Positions 6,676 through 15,153 are shown, numbered from the stretch's first letter. The stretch: DNA of 17,751 nucleotides from an uncultured Gemella sp. (GCA_900555985.1 USNF01000019.1:1-17751); one strand, 5' to 3'. The notes: generated by a model from the letters alone, not told the origin. Program-made: numbers and translations.

Positions 6676-7491
6676 ATGAAAGAGGAATTAGAAAAAAGAT
6701 TTTTTGTAAAATTAAAAAAAGTAAATCATGTTTCTGAAAATCAACATTATATTGGTTATTCTGAGTTATATAAGAAGAATATATTTATAAAAGTATTTAA
6801 AGATGAAAATAAATTTATTCTTGAAAATGAAATTTTAAAAGATGAAAATTCACTATATATAACTAGTGATTATTCCAATAATATATTAGTGCTTACTTAC
6901 AGAGAGTATAAAAATTTAGTAAGTTTTGATATGAAAGATGATGTACTAAAAAATATAGCTAAGATAATTTCTAATTTTCATAAAAAAAAGTATACAGATA
7001 AAGGTAAATATAAAGAAACGTCATTAAATAGAATTTTAGAATATAACCTTATTCGTTTAAAAGAAAGAGAAGAATTCGATTTACTTAGTAGAATTTATAA
7101 TGAATTTTTAAAATTATTATGTGACTTAGAAAGAGAATATAAGGAATCGTTAGTAACAATTCATGGAGATTTTTGTCTAAGAAATATAAAAGTATATAAC
7201 AAAAATATAGTTCTTATTGATTTTGAAAGAGCAAAATATGCTTGTTATTATTTAGATTTTATAAAATTTTTCTATAATGATTTAAATAATAATGAGAAGA
7301 AGAAAGGTGTATTCTTAAAAGAATATTATAGAGAATCGACACAAAAGAGAATTTCTAATAATTTAGAGTATTGTTTAATTTTTATTAGCGCAATGGGGAT
7401 TTTAAACTATACTATGAGAATAGAAGATAAAAAATTTGAAAAATTAGGTTTAATCATGTTAACAGATGTGAGGAACTTTTTACAAATCTAA
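6676..7491 (+). CDS. APH/choline-kinase-fold phosphotransferase-like protein
   Basis: Cytoplasmic protein of 271 aa with protein-kinase-like fold motifs. FIKVFKDENK (37-46) resembles the beta-3 strand, with Lys39 as the ATP lysine, and Glu50 or Glu52 may be its helix partner. IHGDFCLRN (162-170) is a Brenner-type catalytic loop with Asp165 and Asn170. LIDFERA (180-186) is the metal-binding motif with Asp182. The set matches the aminoglycoside phosphotransferase/choline kinase family, so kinase activity on a small molecule is plausible; the substrate is not readable. SD AAGGGAG (6663-6669) precedes the ATG. It lies 24 bases after tsaD, probably in the same transcript. A Bud32-like role with TsaD is conceivable but only an idea. 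It is more AT- and Lys/Asn-rich than the conserved genes upstream. Confidence 0.75.
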   Translation: MKEELEKRFFVKLKKVNHVSENQHYIGYSELYKKNIFIKVFKDENKFILENEILKDENSLYITSDYSNNILVLTYREYKNLVSFDMKDDVLKNIAKIISNFHKKKYTDKGKYKETSLNRILEYNLIRLKEREEFDLLSRIYNEFLKLLCDLEREYKESLVTIHGDFCLRNIKVYNKNIVLIDFERAKYACYYLDFIKFFYNDLNNNEKKKGVFLKEYYRESTQKRISNNLEYCLIFISAMGILNYTMRIEDKKFEKLGLIMLTDVRNFLQI

Positions 7492-7514
7492 AATTAAAAA
7501 TAGTGAGGTAGTAA

Positions 7515-8588
7515 GTGAATAATAATATTGATGAAAGAGAAGCGGAAATAAGACATAATTATAGAATTGCACGAGCACTATTAAATTTATTATATATAAA
7601 TATTAATGATTTAAAGACATGGCAAGAACTTTATGATATTGTAAAAAATAATCCCGATATTGATGATGAGTTTTGGTGGGAACTTTGTAAATTAGATTTT
7701 ACTAAAATTAAATATTTTCCAATAAAGTCATTATTAGCAGGAATTTTAAGTTTAAAAAAAGATGATCCAAATATATCTAAAATATTTGATTATATATATT
7801 TTGAAAATACAGTATATTTGGAAAAATATGAGGAAAAAGTAAAAAGTAATAAAATGGCTGCATTTATTGTTTTTATGGCAGGTACATTTGGTGTATCATT
7901 TTTTAATGTAGTGAATTTTTTATTATTATTCTGTGCACCTCTAAATTTTACGGAAATCCTTTTTAATTTAATTATAGGATGTTATTTAAGTGGTCTCGTT
8001 TATGAGATGACTGAGAGACATAATATGTATAGATGGGAGATACCATATTTTGAAAATAGTAAGTTTTTAGCATATGAGTGGTCCTATATACCAATTATAA
8101 TTTTCTACTTATATATGAATATCTCATTGATTTATCAACAAGGAATGGATTATTACATAAGTATTCAATTTAAAATTTTCTTAGTAGTATATATAATTAT
8201 ATTATTTGTAATTAATACATCACTTAAATTAGTAAATTATGCTGATTTTATTTATAAATGCTATGTAGTAATATTTAAATTAATAACTCTTTTAATGTGG
8301 TTTTACATAATATTTATGTATTTAGTAGGCCAAATGGATATTTCTTTACCTTTTATTATAGTAACAGTAATTATTATTATCTGTTTTAAATCATTAAAAA
8401 AAGTTACAATTGGTAGAAATTTAAAAATATTATTCTATCCAATGACATTTTTTTATTTATCTTATTTGATATTAATATGTACAAAATATGGAGGTTTAAT
8501 TGGTCAAATTAACATATTATTATATATTTCTGGTGCTATAGCTTTATTGATAAAAATATTTTCTAGTAAAAGTTCAGAAAATTTTTAA
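7515..8588 (+). CDS. Polytopic membrane protein of unknown function
   Basis: A 357-aa protein I do not recognise. The first ~110 residues are hydrophilic and partly acidic (many Asp, Glu and Trp, e.g. DDEFWWELCKLDF at 50-62) and probably cytoplasmic. About eight hydrophobic segments follow, near 114-141, 146-164, 190-208, 219-240, 249-271, 278-292, 305-322 and 332-350. No transporter or enzyme signature was seen. Start is GTG at 7515, with GAGGT 6 bases upstream and no other Met before residue 114. It lies 23 bases after the kinase-like gene and ends at a strong terminator, so the two are probably co-transcribed and may function together. Confidence 0.75.
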   Translation: MNNNIDEREAEIRHNYRIARALLNLLYININDLKTWQELYDIVKNNPDIDDEFWWELCKLDFTKIKYFPIKSLLAGILSLKKDDPNISKIFDYIYFENTVYLEKYEEKVKSNKMAAFIVFMAGTFGVSFFNVVNFLLLFCAPLNFTEILFNLIIGCYLSGLVYEMTERHNMYRWEIPYFENSKFLAYEWSYIPIIIFYLYMNISLIYQQGMDYYISIQFKIFLVVYIIILFVINTSLKLVNYADFIYKCYVVIFKLITLLMWFYIIFMYLVGQMDISLPFIIVTVIIIICFKSLKKVTIGRNLKILFYPMTFFYLSYLILICTKYGGLIGQINILLYISGAIALLIKIFSSKSSENF

Positions 8589-8598
8589 AATATAAATT

Positions 8599-8638
8599 AA
8601 TCTTTCTCTTAAATATAAGAGAGGGATTTTTTTTTTAT
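8599..8638 (+). terminator. Intrinsic terminator of the tsaE-to-membrane-protein operon
   Basis: AATCTTTCTCTTA (8599-8611) pairs with TAAGAGAGGGATT (8616-8628), a 13-bp stem with two G-T wobbles and a 4-nt loop, followed by a long T-run to 8637. Confidence 0.88.
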
Positions 8639-8700
8639 TTAGAGTATAAATGTTTAGTATTCATTATTTAATTATTCTTATAAAGTGTAATTGATTTTAT

Positions 8701-8728
8701 TTGACCTTTATTTATGTTAAAATATAAT
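8701..8728 (+). promoter_or_regulatory. Promoter of the cysteine desulfurase-mnmA operon
   Basis: TTGACC (8701-8706, 5 of 6) and a perfect TATAAT (8723-8728) are separated by 16 bp. This is the closest match to the sigma-A consensus in the window. It also shows that the in-frame ATG at 8714 lies inside the promoter and cannot be the start. Confidence 0.8.
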
Positions 8729-8752
8729 AGATTAAAAGTAGGAGGCGATGTT

Positions 8753-9874
8753 ATGGCAAATATATATTTAGATTATGCAGCAACATCAAGGAAACATTTT
8801 GATATTATAGAAAAGAACTTAAATATATTAAAAGAAATTTATGCAAATCCTAGCAGTGGACATACATTAGGAAAAAAGAATGCCAAACTAGCACGTGAAA
8901 GTCGAGAGAAAATTGCTAATTTTATAAATGCTACATCCGAAGAAATAATCTTTACTTCTGGTGGTACAGAAAGTAATAATACTGTTTTCAATCATATTTT
9001 AAGTAGATTCAAGAGTGGAGAGGTAATTATTTCATCGATAGAACACCCTTCGGTTAAAGCGAGTGCTAAACATTTAGAAAAGTATGGATTTAAAATTCAT
9101 GAACTAGATGTAGATGAAACAGGTTCTATTAATCTTGAACAATTAAAAGAAAAGATTAATGAGAATACAGTTTTAATCTCAATTATGTTAGCTAATAATG
9201 AGACAGGGGTATTAAATCCTATAAAAAAAATTTCAGAACTTATTGTAGATAAAAATATTCTTTTACATAGTGATATGGTTCAAGCTTTTGGGAAAGTAGA
9301 AATTGATGTTAAAGAATTAGGGCTTGATTTTGCTTCAGCATCAGCACATAAAATAGGGGCTCTCAATAATTTTGGATTTTTATATGCAAAAAATGGAGAT
9401 GTAGAACCATTTATTTTAGGAGGGGGACAAGAAAATGGTCTTCGTTCTGGAACAAGTGATTTACTAGGAACATTGATTCTTGCGGATTGTACAGAAGAAA
9501 CTTTAAGTTCAATTTCAAAACTAAGAGAATTAAAAAATTATTTTATTAATAAATTAGAACAAACTGATGTTGAGTTTGAGGTAAATGGATCAGTGGAAAA
9601 TTCTTTACCAAATATCTTAAATATTTATTTTAAAAATATAGAATCTCAGAGATTAATAACGTACTTAGATGCACAAAATGTCTATATTTCTGGGGGTTCG
9701 GCATGCAGTTCTGGTAATATTAAAGGAAGTCGAATCATTACGGAGATGTATAATATTGAAAGAGCAGCACACTCAGTAAGAATTAGTGTAGGTTTTGATA
9801 TTACTAAAGATGATATTGATGAAGTTATTGAAAAAATAGAAAAATTAGAAAAAAGATTGATAGAAAGGAATTAG
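8753..9874 (+). CDS. Cysteine desulfurase (IscS/NifS family, YrvO-like)
   Basis: PLP enzyme, 373 aa, that takes sulfur from cysteine and passes it on as a persulfide. The N-terminus IYLDYAAT is diagnostic. His98 (IEHPS), Asp174, Gln177 and Lys200 (SAHK, the Schiff-base lysine) form the cofactor site. RSGT is at 231-234. The catalytic Cys318 lies in SGGSACSSGN, a short-loop arrangement typical of class I enzymes. Odd point: after Lys200 the usual GPKG segment is replaced by GALNNFG. The start ATG has SD AGGAGG (8740-8745) 7 bases upstream. It sits one base before mnmA, so its main job is probably sulfur supply for tRNA 2-thiolation, as described for YrvO in B. subtilis. Confidence 0.93.
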   Translation: MANIYLDYAATSRKHFDIIEKNLNILKEIYANPSSGHTLGKKNAKLARESREKIANFINATSEEIIFTSGGTESNNTVFNHILSRFKSGEVIISSIEHPSVKASAKHLEKYGFKIHELDVDETGSINLEQLKEKINENTVLISIMLANNETGVLNPIKKISELIVDKNILLHSDMVQAFGKVEIDVKELGLDFASASAHKIGALNNFGFLYAKNGDVEPFILGGGQENGLRSGTSDLLGTLILADCTEETLSSISKLRELKNYFINKLEQTDVEFEVNGSVENSLPNILNIYFKNIESQRLITYLDAQNVYISGGSACSSGNIKGSRIITEMYNIERAAHSVRISVGFDITKDDIDEVIEKIEKLEKRLIERN

Positions 9875-9875
9875 T

Positions 9876-10988
9876 ATGAACAGCGAAAAAAAAGTAGTAG
9901 TTGGAATGAGTGGTGGAGTAGATTCATCTGTAACAGCATATCTGTTAAAACAACAAGGTTATGATGTTATAGGGGTCTTTATGAAAAACTGGGAAGAAAA
10001 AGATGATAAAGGCGTATGTGTTGCAGAGAAAGATTATGCCGATGTAATTAAGGTTTGTGAGCAATTAGATATTCCGTATTACTCAATAAATTTTGAAAAA
10101 GAGTATTGGGATAAAGTATTTACTTATTTTTTAGATGAATATAAAAAAGGAAGAACTCCAAATCCTGATATTATGTGTAATAAGGAAATTAAGTTTAAGG
10201 CCTTTTTAGATTATGCTGAAGATTTAGGTGCTGATTATGTGGCAACAGGGCATTATGCACGAGTTAAAGATGAGAATGGTCAAAGATTATTATTAAGAGG
10301 TGTTGATAATAACAAAGATCAAACATATTTCTTATCACAGCTAAAACAGCACCAAATTAAGAATATTCTATTTCCTGTAGGAGAGTTAGAAAAGAAAGAT
10401 GTAAGAAAAATAGCAGAAGAAGCTGGATTAGCTACAGCTAAGAAAAAAGATTCTACTGGTATTTGCTTTATAGGAGAAAAGAATTTTAGAGAGTTTTTAT
10501 CACAATATTTACCTTCTCAAAGTGGGAAAATGGTTGATTTAGATGGCAATATTCGTGGTGAACACATAGGGTTAATGCACTATACAATTGGTCAACGCCA
10601 TGGATTAGGTATTGGTGGTACAAAAGATACTGATGGTGAAGCATGGTTTGCTTGTGGTAAAGATCTAGAAAATAATATTTTATATGTTTGCCAAGGATTC
10701 CACAATGAAAAACTATACTCTGATAGTTTATTAGCAAGTTCTTTATCTTTCACAACTAAAGACCCACTACCTAATAAATTTACTTGTACTGCAAAATTTA
10801 GATATCGTCAGCCTGATACAGAAGTAGAAGTTGAAGTATTAGAAGGTGATAAGGTAAAAGTTGTTTACAAAGAACCGGTAAGAGCTGTAACACCTGGACA
10901 AGCAGTTGTATTCTATGATGGAGATATCTGTTTAGGTGGAGCAACAATTGATGAAGTATACAAAGATGGTAAGAAACTTCAAGTATAA
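9876..10988 (+). CDS. mnmA: tRNA-specific 2-thiouridylase MnmA
   Basis: ATP-dependent enzyme that thiolates uridine 34 at C2 in tRNAs for Lys, Glu and Gln; cytoplasmic, 370 aa, full length. The PP-loop SGGVDSS is at 12-18. Cys101 (in NPDIMCNKEIKF) and Cys197 (in DSTGICFIG) correspond to the catalytic cysteines 102 and 199 of the E. coli enzyme. YVATGHYAR (121-129), DQTYFLSQL (148-156) and TIGQRHGLGIGG are family motifs. It begins one base after the cysteine desulfurase stop; the SD GAAAGG lies within that gene. The pair forms a two-gene operon with promoter and terminator and no separate TusA-E relay in the window. Confidence 0.97.
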   Translation: MNSEKKVVVGMSGGVDSSVTAYLLKQQGYDVIGVFMKNWEEKDDKGVCVAEKDYADVIKVCEQLDIPYYSINFEKEYWDKVFTYFLDEYKKGRTPNPDIMCNKEIKFKAFLDYAEDLGADYVATGHYARVKDENGQRLLLRGVDNNKDQTYFLSQLKQHQIKNILFPVGELEKKDVRKIAEEAGLATAKKKDSTGICFIGEKNFREFLSQYLPSQSGKMVDLDGNIRGEHIGLMHYTIGQRHGLGIGGTKDTDGEAWFACGKDLENNILYVCQGFHNEKLYSDSLLASSLSFTTKDPLPNKFTCTAKFRYRQPDTEVEVEVLEGDKVKVVYKEPVRAVTPGQAVVFYDGDICLGGATIDEVYKDGKKLQV

Positions 10989-11002
10989 ATAAGTAAATAA
11001 CT

Positions 11003-11042
11003 AAGGTCACATAATTTATATATAAATTGTGTGACCTTTTAA
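11003..11042 (+). terminator. Terminator of the mnmA operon
   Basis: A 16-bp stem (11003-11018 with 11023-11038, one wobble) with a TATA loop and a short T-run (TTTT, 11037-11040). The arms read AAGGTCACATAATTTA and its complement. The T-tract is short, so efficiency may be moderate; the symmetry would allow a bidirectional role. Confidence 0.8.
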
Positions 11043-11095
11043 TTATATATTAGTATACACAAACTAGAGAATAATAAATAATAATAAGTTTTTAG

Positions 11096-11124
11096 TATAA
11101 ATCTTATTTATTTAATGATATAAT
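11096..11124 (+). promoter_or_regulatory. Promoter of the comEA operon
   Basis: Perfect extended -10, TGATATAAT (11116-11124); the -35 position at 17 bp (11096-11101, TATAAA) is weak. The SD AAGGGGG lies about 8 bases before the comEA start. The segment AATGATATAATATA through the start codon nearly repeats the nuclease leader. Confidence 0.65.
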
Positions 11125-11147
11125 ATAGTTATTAAGGGGGAATAAAT

Positions 11148-11792
11148 ATGAAAATAACTAAAGAGGATTTTGTTATTTTTATTAAACAAAATATTAAAAC
11201 TATATTATTAGCTTTAATTTGTAGTTTATTTATTGTAGGAGGAGTATATTACTTTTTCTTTTCTGACTCTAAATCAGAAGATTACAGTGATAGTAATTTT
11301 TCTGCTCAAAATTATCAAACAAGTTCTGATAAAGATAAAAGTGATAAGAAAGAATCTAGTGAGAAAGTTATTGTTGACGTAAAAGGAGCAGTTAAAAATC
11401 CAGGGGTATACGAATCTACAAAAGATAAAAGAGTAAAGGATATAATTGAAGAAGCGGGCGGATTATTAGAAGATGCTGATACTTCTAATATAAATTTAAG
11501 TGAAAAACTTAAAGATCAGATGGTAGTTTATGTTTTAAAAAATGGTGAGAAGCCTAAGCAGATTATGAATTCATCAAGTTTATCAAATAGCTCTAATGGT
11601 GAAGTAATAAATATAAATACAGCTACTAAAGAACAACTTATGAAAATTTCTGGTATAGGAAAAACAAAAGCTGAAGCAATTATAGAATATAGAGAAAAAA
11701 ATGGGGATTTTAAAAATAAAGAAGATATAACGAAAGTTAAAGGAATAGGAAAGTCTACTTTTGAAAAAATAAAAGATAAAATAGAGGTTTAG
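11148..11792 (+). CDS. comEA: Competence protein ComEA, membrane DNA receptor
   Basis: Membrane-anchored receptor that binds incoming double-stranded DNA during transformation, 214 aa. A single membrane helix (about 18-38) leaves the rest outside. A Ser/Lys/Asp-rich linker (40-72) leads to an SLBB-type domain (73-131, IVDVKGAVKNPGVY). A second linker rich in Ser and Asn (142-152) precedes the DNA-binding tandem helix-hairpin-helix domain (153-214), with loops SGIGKT (168-173) and KGIGKS (198-203). The layout matches B. subtilis ComEA. It is the first gene of the comE operon, and comEB follows after 4 bases. The G-rich SD and promoter resemble those of the nuclease gene. Confidence 0.95.
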   Translation: MKITKEDFVIFIKQNIKTILLALICSLFIVGGVYYFFFSDSKSEDYSDSNFSAQNYQTSSDKDKSDKKESSEKVIVDVKGAVKNPGVYESTKDKRVKDIIEEAGGLLEDADTSNINLSEKLKDQMVVYVLKNGEKPKQIMNSSSLSNSSNGEVININTATKEQLMKISGIGKTKAEAIIEYREKNGDFKNKEDITKVKGIGKSTFEKIKDKIEV

Positions 11793-11796
11793 AGGT

Positions 11797-12261
11797 ATGC
11801 AAAGAATTAGTTGGGATGAATATTTTATGGCACAAAGTCATTTACTATCACTTAGATCAACGTGTAGTAGATTATCAGTAGGTGCAACTATAGTAAAAGA
11901 TAAAAGAATAATAGCGGGAGGCTATAATGGTTCAATCAAAGGTGATGAACATTGTATAGATGTTGGTTGTAAGGTTATAGAGGGACATTGTGTAAGAACG
12001 ATTCATGCAGAAATAAATGCGATACTTCAATGTTCTAAATTTGGTGTTTGTACGGAAGGTGCAACAATCTATGTTACTCATTTTCCATGTTTGAATTGTA
12101 CAAAATCAATAATACAAGCAGGTATAAAAGAAATATGCTATGCTAATGATTACAGAAATAATGAATATGCTCAGGAGTTATTAGAAAAATCAGGTGTTGT
12201 AGTAAGGAAAGTAGATTACGACGTTAAAACAGTAGTTGAAAGGTTATTAGACAATAATTAA
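11797..12261 (+). CDS. comEB: dCMP deaminase / ComEB
   Basis: Zinc-dependent deoxycytidylate deaminase, 154 aa, converting dCMP to dUMP for thymidylate synthesis in the cytoplasm. The zinc site is His70-Ala-Glu72 plus Cys98 and Cys101 (PCLNC); Glu72 is the proton shuttle. A second His/Cys group (His52, Cys53, Cys58, His64, Cys65) lies in the region that often binds an extra zinc. SD AGAGG (11783-11787) is 9 bases upstream, inside the end of comEA. The position between comEA and comEC is the Bacillus arrangement; in B. subtilis comEB is not needed for transformation, so a nucleotide-salvage role is likely. Confidence 0.95.
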   Translation: MQRISWDEYFMAQSHLLSLRSTCSRLSVGATIVKDKRIIAGGYNGSIKGDEHCIDVGCKVIEGHCVRTIHAEINAILQCSKFGVCTEGATIYVTHFPCLNCTKSIIQAGIKEICYANDYRNNEYAQELLEKSGVVVRKVDYDVKTVVERLLDNN

Positions 12262-12262
12262 A

Positions 12263-14173
12263 ATGTATTACTTACAATATTCATTACTAGCATTGGGAGC
12301 GATACTTTTAAATTTTAATTTAACAGTATCGATGCTATGTATAATTATTTTTCTACTAATAACTTGGAAAAATAAAAATTTGAATGCTAGGAAAACTATT
12401 ATTTGTATAATAGTATTCTTAGTATTTTTTATTAGGGGAGCATATGTACAAAAATACAATTCTACTAAACTTGTAAATATGGAAAATAAGGATGTAGTTT
12501 TGAAAATTTATGATAGGGTAGATATAAATGGTAACTATTTAAGGGGAGTAGGTTATATAAATGATGAAAAAGTATTAATAAATTATACTTTACAAAGTGA
12601 AGATGAGAAAGACTTTTTTAAGAAAAAGTTTTCTGGGGGAAAAATCTATACTAATGTTAACATAGAAGATATAAAAGAAAAAACTAATTTTTATTCTTTT
12701 GATTATAAGAAATATAATAAAAATAGAGGTGTTTTTAAACAAGTTAAGTTAAATCAGATAAAAAGTATAAAAAGTGAAGATTCTATAATTGGAAAAATTA
12801 AAAGAATACGTTCTAAAATGAGCTTGAAAATTAGTAATGAGATTACTTTTGATAAAAGTGGTTATTTTGAAGCGTTAATATTGGGAGATAAAAATTATTT
12901 GCAAAGTGAAGATATTTCTACTTTTAAAAGTTTAGGTATAAGTCATCTTTTAGCGATATCAGGCTTACATATAGGATTATTAGTTTCGATAATTTATTAT
13001 ATATTACAAAATTTAAATTTCTGTAGTAATATAATTAACAAAATTATTATAATTATTTTACCTTGTTATATGGGACTAAGTGGATTTAGTCCATCAGTTG
13101 TTAGGGCTGGACTTATGATAATAGTATATCTTATTTTAAGGAAGTACAGTATTGCTAATATAGATAGTTTACTTATAACATTTTTAATAATGATACTGGT
13201 TAATCCTCTGTATATTTTAGATATAGGATTTGAATTATCCTTCTTTATTACTTTTAGCTTATTAATGTCTACAGAATATATAAAAAACTCAAAAAATAAA
13301 TTAATAAGTAGTTTAAAAATTAGTTTAATTTCATTTTTAGCAAGTATACCAATCTTAATAAATAATTTTTATACTGTACCTTATATCTCAGTGTTAAGTA
13401 ATGTGATATTAGTACCTATATTTAGTATTATATTATTTCCGTTTATTGTTAGTAGTTATATAATATTTTTAACTAGCACAACATTATTTAATATTGTTTG
13501 CAGGCCTATATTAAATTTTATATTTTATATTTTTGATGAGATACAAAGCGTGTTACATACAACTCACCCTATAAGAATAGGAAAGCAAAATATGTATGTA
13601 ATTATTGTAGTTTATCTAATTATACTTTTTATTATAATATGTTTGAATAAAAGGATATATAAAGCTACATTATATGGGTTTGCAATACTAACTATTTTTT
13701 TAACTATAAATAATTTGTTTAACTCTACAAAAAATTTATTTGAAAAATTAGAGGTAGGGAAATCACAAGTTTATTATTTAAAAGAGGACAGATTAACAAT
13801 GTTAGTTAACACATCAAATAATATAGAAAATTTTTATACTGATTTTAGAAAAAAAGATAAAGTATATGATATAATAAACGAATATGATTCATTATTAAAT
13901 TATGAAGGAAAAAATAAAATAGATTATTTAATCTTAACATCTACAAAAAAAAGTGAGATCGGTTTTGCAGAAACACTTATAGGAAAAGGATTAATCAAAA
14001 AGGTGGTTATTTTAGAAGCACACGAGAAAAAACTTAATGACCTAGTTAGTTTAGCAAAATTTAAAAATGTAGATGTATTGTTATTTGAAAAAGATAATGA
14101 GTTAAGGAAGTATATATCATATAATAATAAGATAATAAAAATAAAAGATATTGAGATAGAGGTTAATGATTGA
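12263..14173 (+). CDS. comEC: DNA uptake channel ComEC with degenerate C-terminal domain
   Basis: Polytopic membrane channel that brings single-stranded transforming DNA into the cell, 636 aa, against about 776 in B. subtilis. Helices near 5-60 precede the extracellular OB-like region (about 70-170). The competence domain with signatures HLLAISGLHIGLL (228-240) and GFSPSVVRAGLM (274-285) extends over several helices to about 485. Residues 498-636 align by pattern with the metallo-beta-lactamase-like domain (VGKSQVYYLKEDRLTMLVNTS for the usual VGQGD...LIDTG; KIDYLILTSTKKSEIGF for the usual IDYLILTHxHxDHxGG). The metal ligands are gone and the distal half is missing. The gene is intact, so this is not a frameshift. 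It overlaps holA at TGATG. Uptake probably remains possible; nuclease activity of this domain does not. Confidence 0.93.
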   Translation: MYYLQYSLLALGAILLNFNLTVSMLCIIIFLLITWKNKNLNARKTIICIIVFLVFFIRGAYVQKYNSTKLVNMENKDVVLKIYDRVDINGNYLRGVGYINDEKVLINYTLQSEDEKDFFKKKFSGGKIYTNVNIEDIKEKTNFYSFDYKKYNKNRGVFKQVKLNQIKSIKSEDSIIGKIKRIRSKMSLKISNEITFDKSGYFEALILGDKNYLQSEDISTFKSLGISHLLAISGLHIGLLVSIIYYILQNLNFCSNIINKIIIIILPCYMGLSGFSPSVVRAGLMIIVYLILRKYSIANIDSLLITFLIMILVNPLYILDIGFELSFFITFSLLMSTEYIKNSKNKLISSLKISLISFLASIPILINNFYTVPYISVLSNVILVPIFSIILFPFIVSSYIIFLTSTTLFNIVCRPILNFIFYIFDEIQSVLHTTHPIRIGKQNMYVIIVVYLIILFIIICLNKRIYKATLYGFAILTIFLTINNLFNSTKNLFEKLEVGKSQVYYLKEDRLTMLVNTSNNIENFYTDFRKKDKVYDIINEYDSLLNYEGKNKIDYLILTSTKKSEIGFAETLIGKGLIKKVVILEAHEKKLNDLVSLAKFKNVDVLLFEKDNELRKYISYNNKIIKIKDIEIEVND

Positions 14174-15153
14174 TGAAGAATATCTATATTGTTTATGGAG
14201 AAAATTTTGAAGCTATAAATGATTTTGAAAAAAAAGTTGCTCAAAACTATTTAAAAACATTAGATGAATTTAATTATATAAAGCTTAATATGAACGATAC
14301 TACAATAGAAAATTTGGTCTATGAATGTCGTAGCAGTGGCCTTTTTGGAAATGAAAAAGTAGTGGTAGCTGAGAATTGTAATTTCTTATTAGCGAAACCT
14401 AAAAAATTAAAAGTAGATCATAATATTGAAGTATTAAGTAATTACTTAGAAAATATAAGCGGTGAAGTGATACTAATATTAAAATCTAACGAAAAAATAG
14501 ATAGTAGAAAGAAAATAGTAAAAAAAATAAAAGAAATAGGGGAAATAAAGGAATTTTCAAATTTTAATGAAACTCAAATAGCGGATTATATTGTTGAAGC
14601 GGTAAAAGAAAAGAATTTGAAAATATCTAAAGAAAATGCACAATTTTTAGTAAATTATACTCGACTAGATTTTGCTAATATTAAACGTGAAATAGAAAAA
14701 CTAGTACTATATTGTCAGGGGAAAAGTGTTATAGAAAGAAATGATATAGAGTTATTAGCAGTTAGAAGTTTAGAATATGATGTTTTTAGTCTAACAAATG
14801 AATTATTTTCTAGAAATTACGTAAAGTTAAGAGAGGTTTATAATTCTCTAGTATTAAAAAAAGAAGAACCAATTTTTCTATTATCATTAATAAGTGGTCA
14901 ACTTAGACTTTATTATAAGGTGAAAGTACTTTTAGATGAGCATTATTCACAAAAACAAATCGCAAAAGAGCTTGGTATACATCCTTATAGAGTTCAATTA
15001 GCCGCACAAGGAGTTAGAAGCTATAATGTGGAAAAAATAATGAAAAGTCTTATATTAGCAGCTGATTATGATAAATTATTAAAGTCATCGTATATGAATA
15101 AATATATAATATTAGATTTATTTATAAATAAATTAATAGATGAACTAAAATAA
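14173..15153 (+). CDS. holA: DNA polymerase III subunit delta
   Basis: Clamp-loader delta subunit, 326 aa, which opens the beta sliding clamp during replication. The N-terminus MKNIYIVYGENFEAINDFEK and segments such as SSGLFGNEKVVVAEN (about 54-68), the lid-like NFNETQIADYI, and a C-terminal helical collar (from about 205) fit the YqeN/HolA family. As expected for delta, no Walker motifs are seen. ATG at 14173 overlaps the comEC stop (TGATG); a TTG three bases earlier is a possible alternative. The AGAGG SD lies in the end of comEC. holA as the last gene of the comE operon is conserved in Bacilli and is followed here by a strong terminator. Confidence 0.92.
   Translation: MKNIYIVYGENFEAINDFEKKVAQNYLKTLDEFNYIKLNMNDTTIENLVYECRSSGLFGNEKVVVAENCNFLLAKPKKLKVDHNIEVLSNYLENISGEVILILKSNEKIDSRKKIVKKIKEIGEIKEFSNFNETQIADYIVEAVKEKNLKISKENAQFLVNYTRLDFANIKREIEKLVLYCQGKSVIERNDIELLAVRSLEYDVFSLTNELFSRNYVKLREVYNSLVLKKEEPIFLLSLISGQLRLYYKVKVLLDEHYSQKQIAKELGIHPYRVQLAAQGVRSYNVEKIMKSLILAADYDKLLKSSYMNKYIILDLFINKLIDELK

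Noticed and set aside
8714..8752. Upstream ATG start for the cysteine desulfurase
   Set aside because: It lies between the -35 and -10 hexamers of the promoter; the ATG at 8753 follows AGGAGG and starts the conserved sequence.
11040..11118. ComK-box-like AAAA/TTTT pairs upstream of comEA
   Set aside because: In DNA this AT-rich such pairs occur everywhere; no convincing paired box at the right spacing was seen.
12263..14173. Short ComEC explained as a frameshifted gene
   Set aside because: The stop overlaps the holA start and no leftover coding sequence of the missing part exists downstream; loss of the distal domain is real in this sequence.
13924..14244. Minus-strand open frames opposite comEC, mnmA, patB and tsaB
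   Set aside because: They lie wholly inside strong conserved genes on the other strand, lack SD sites and give low-complexity translations.
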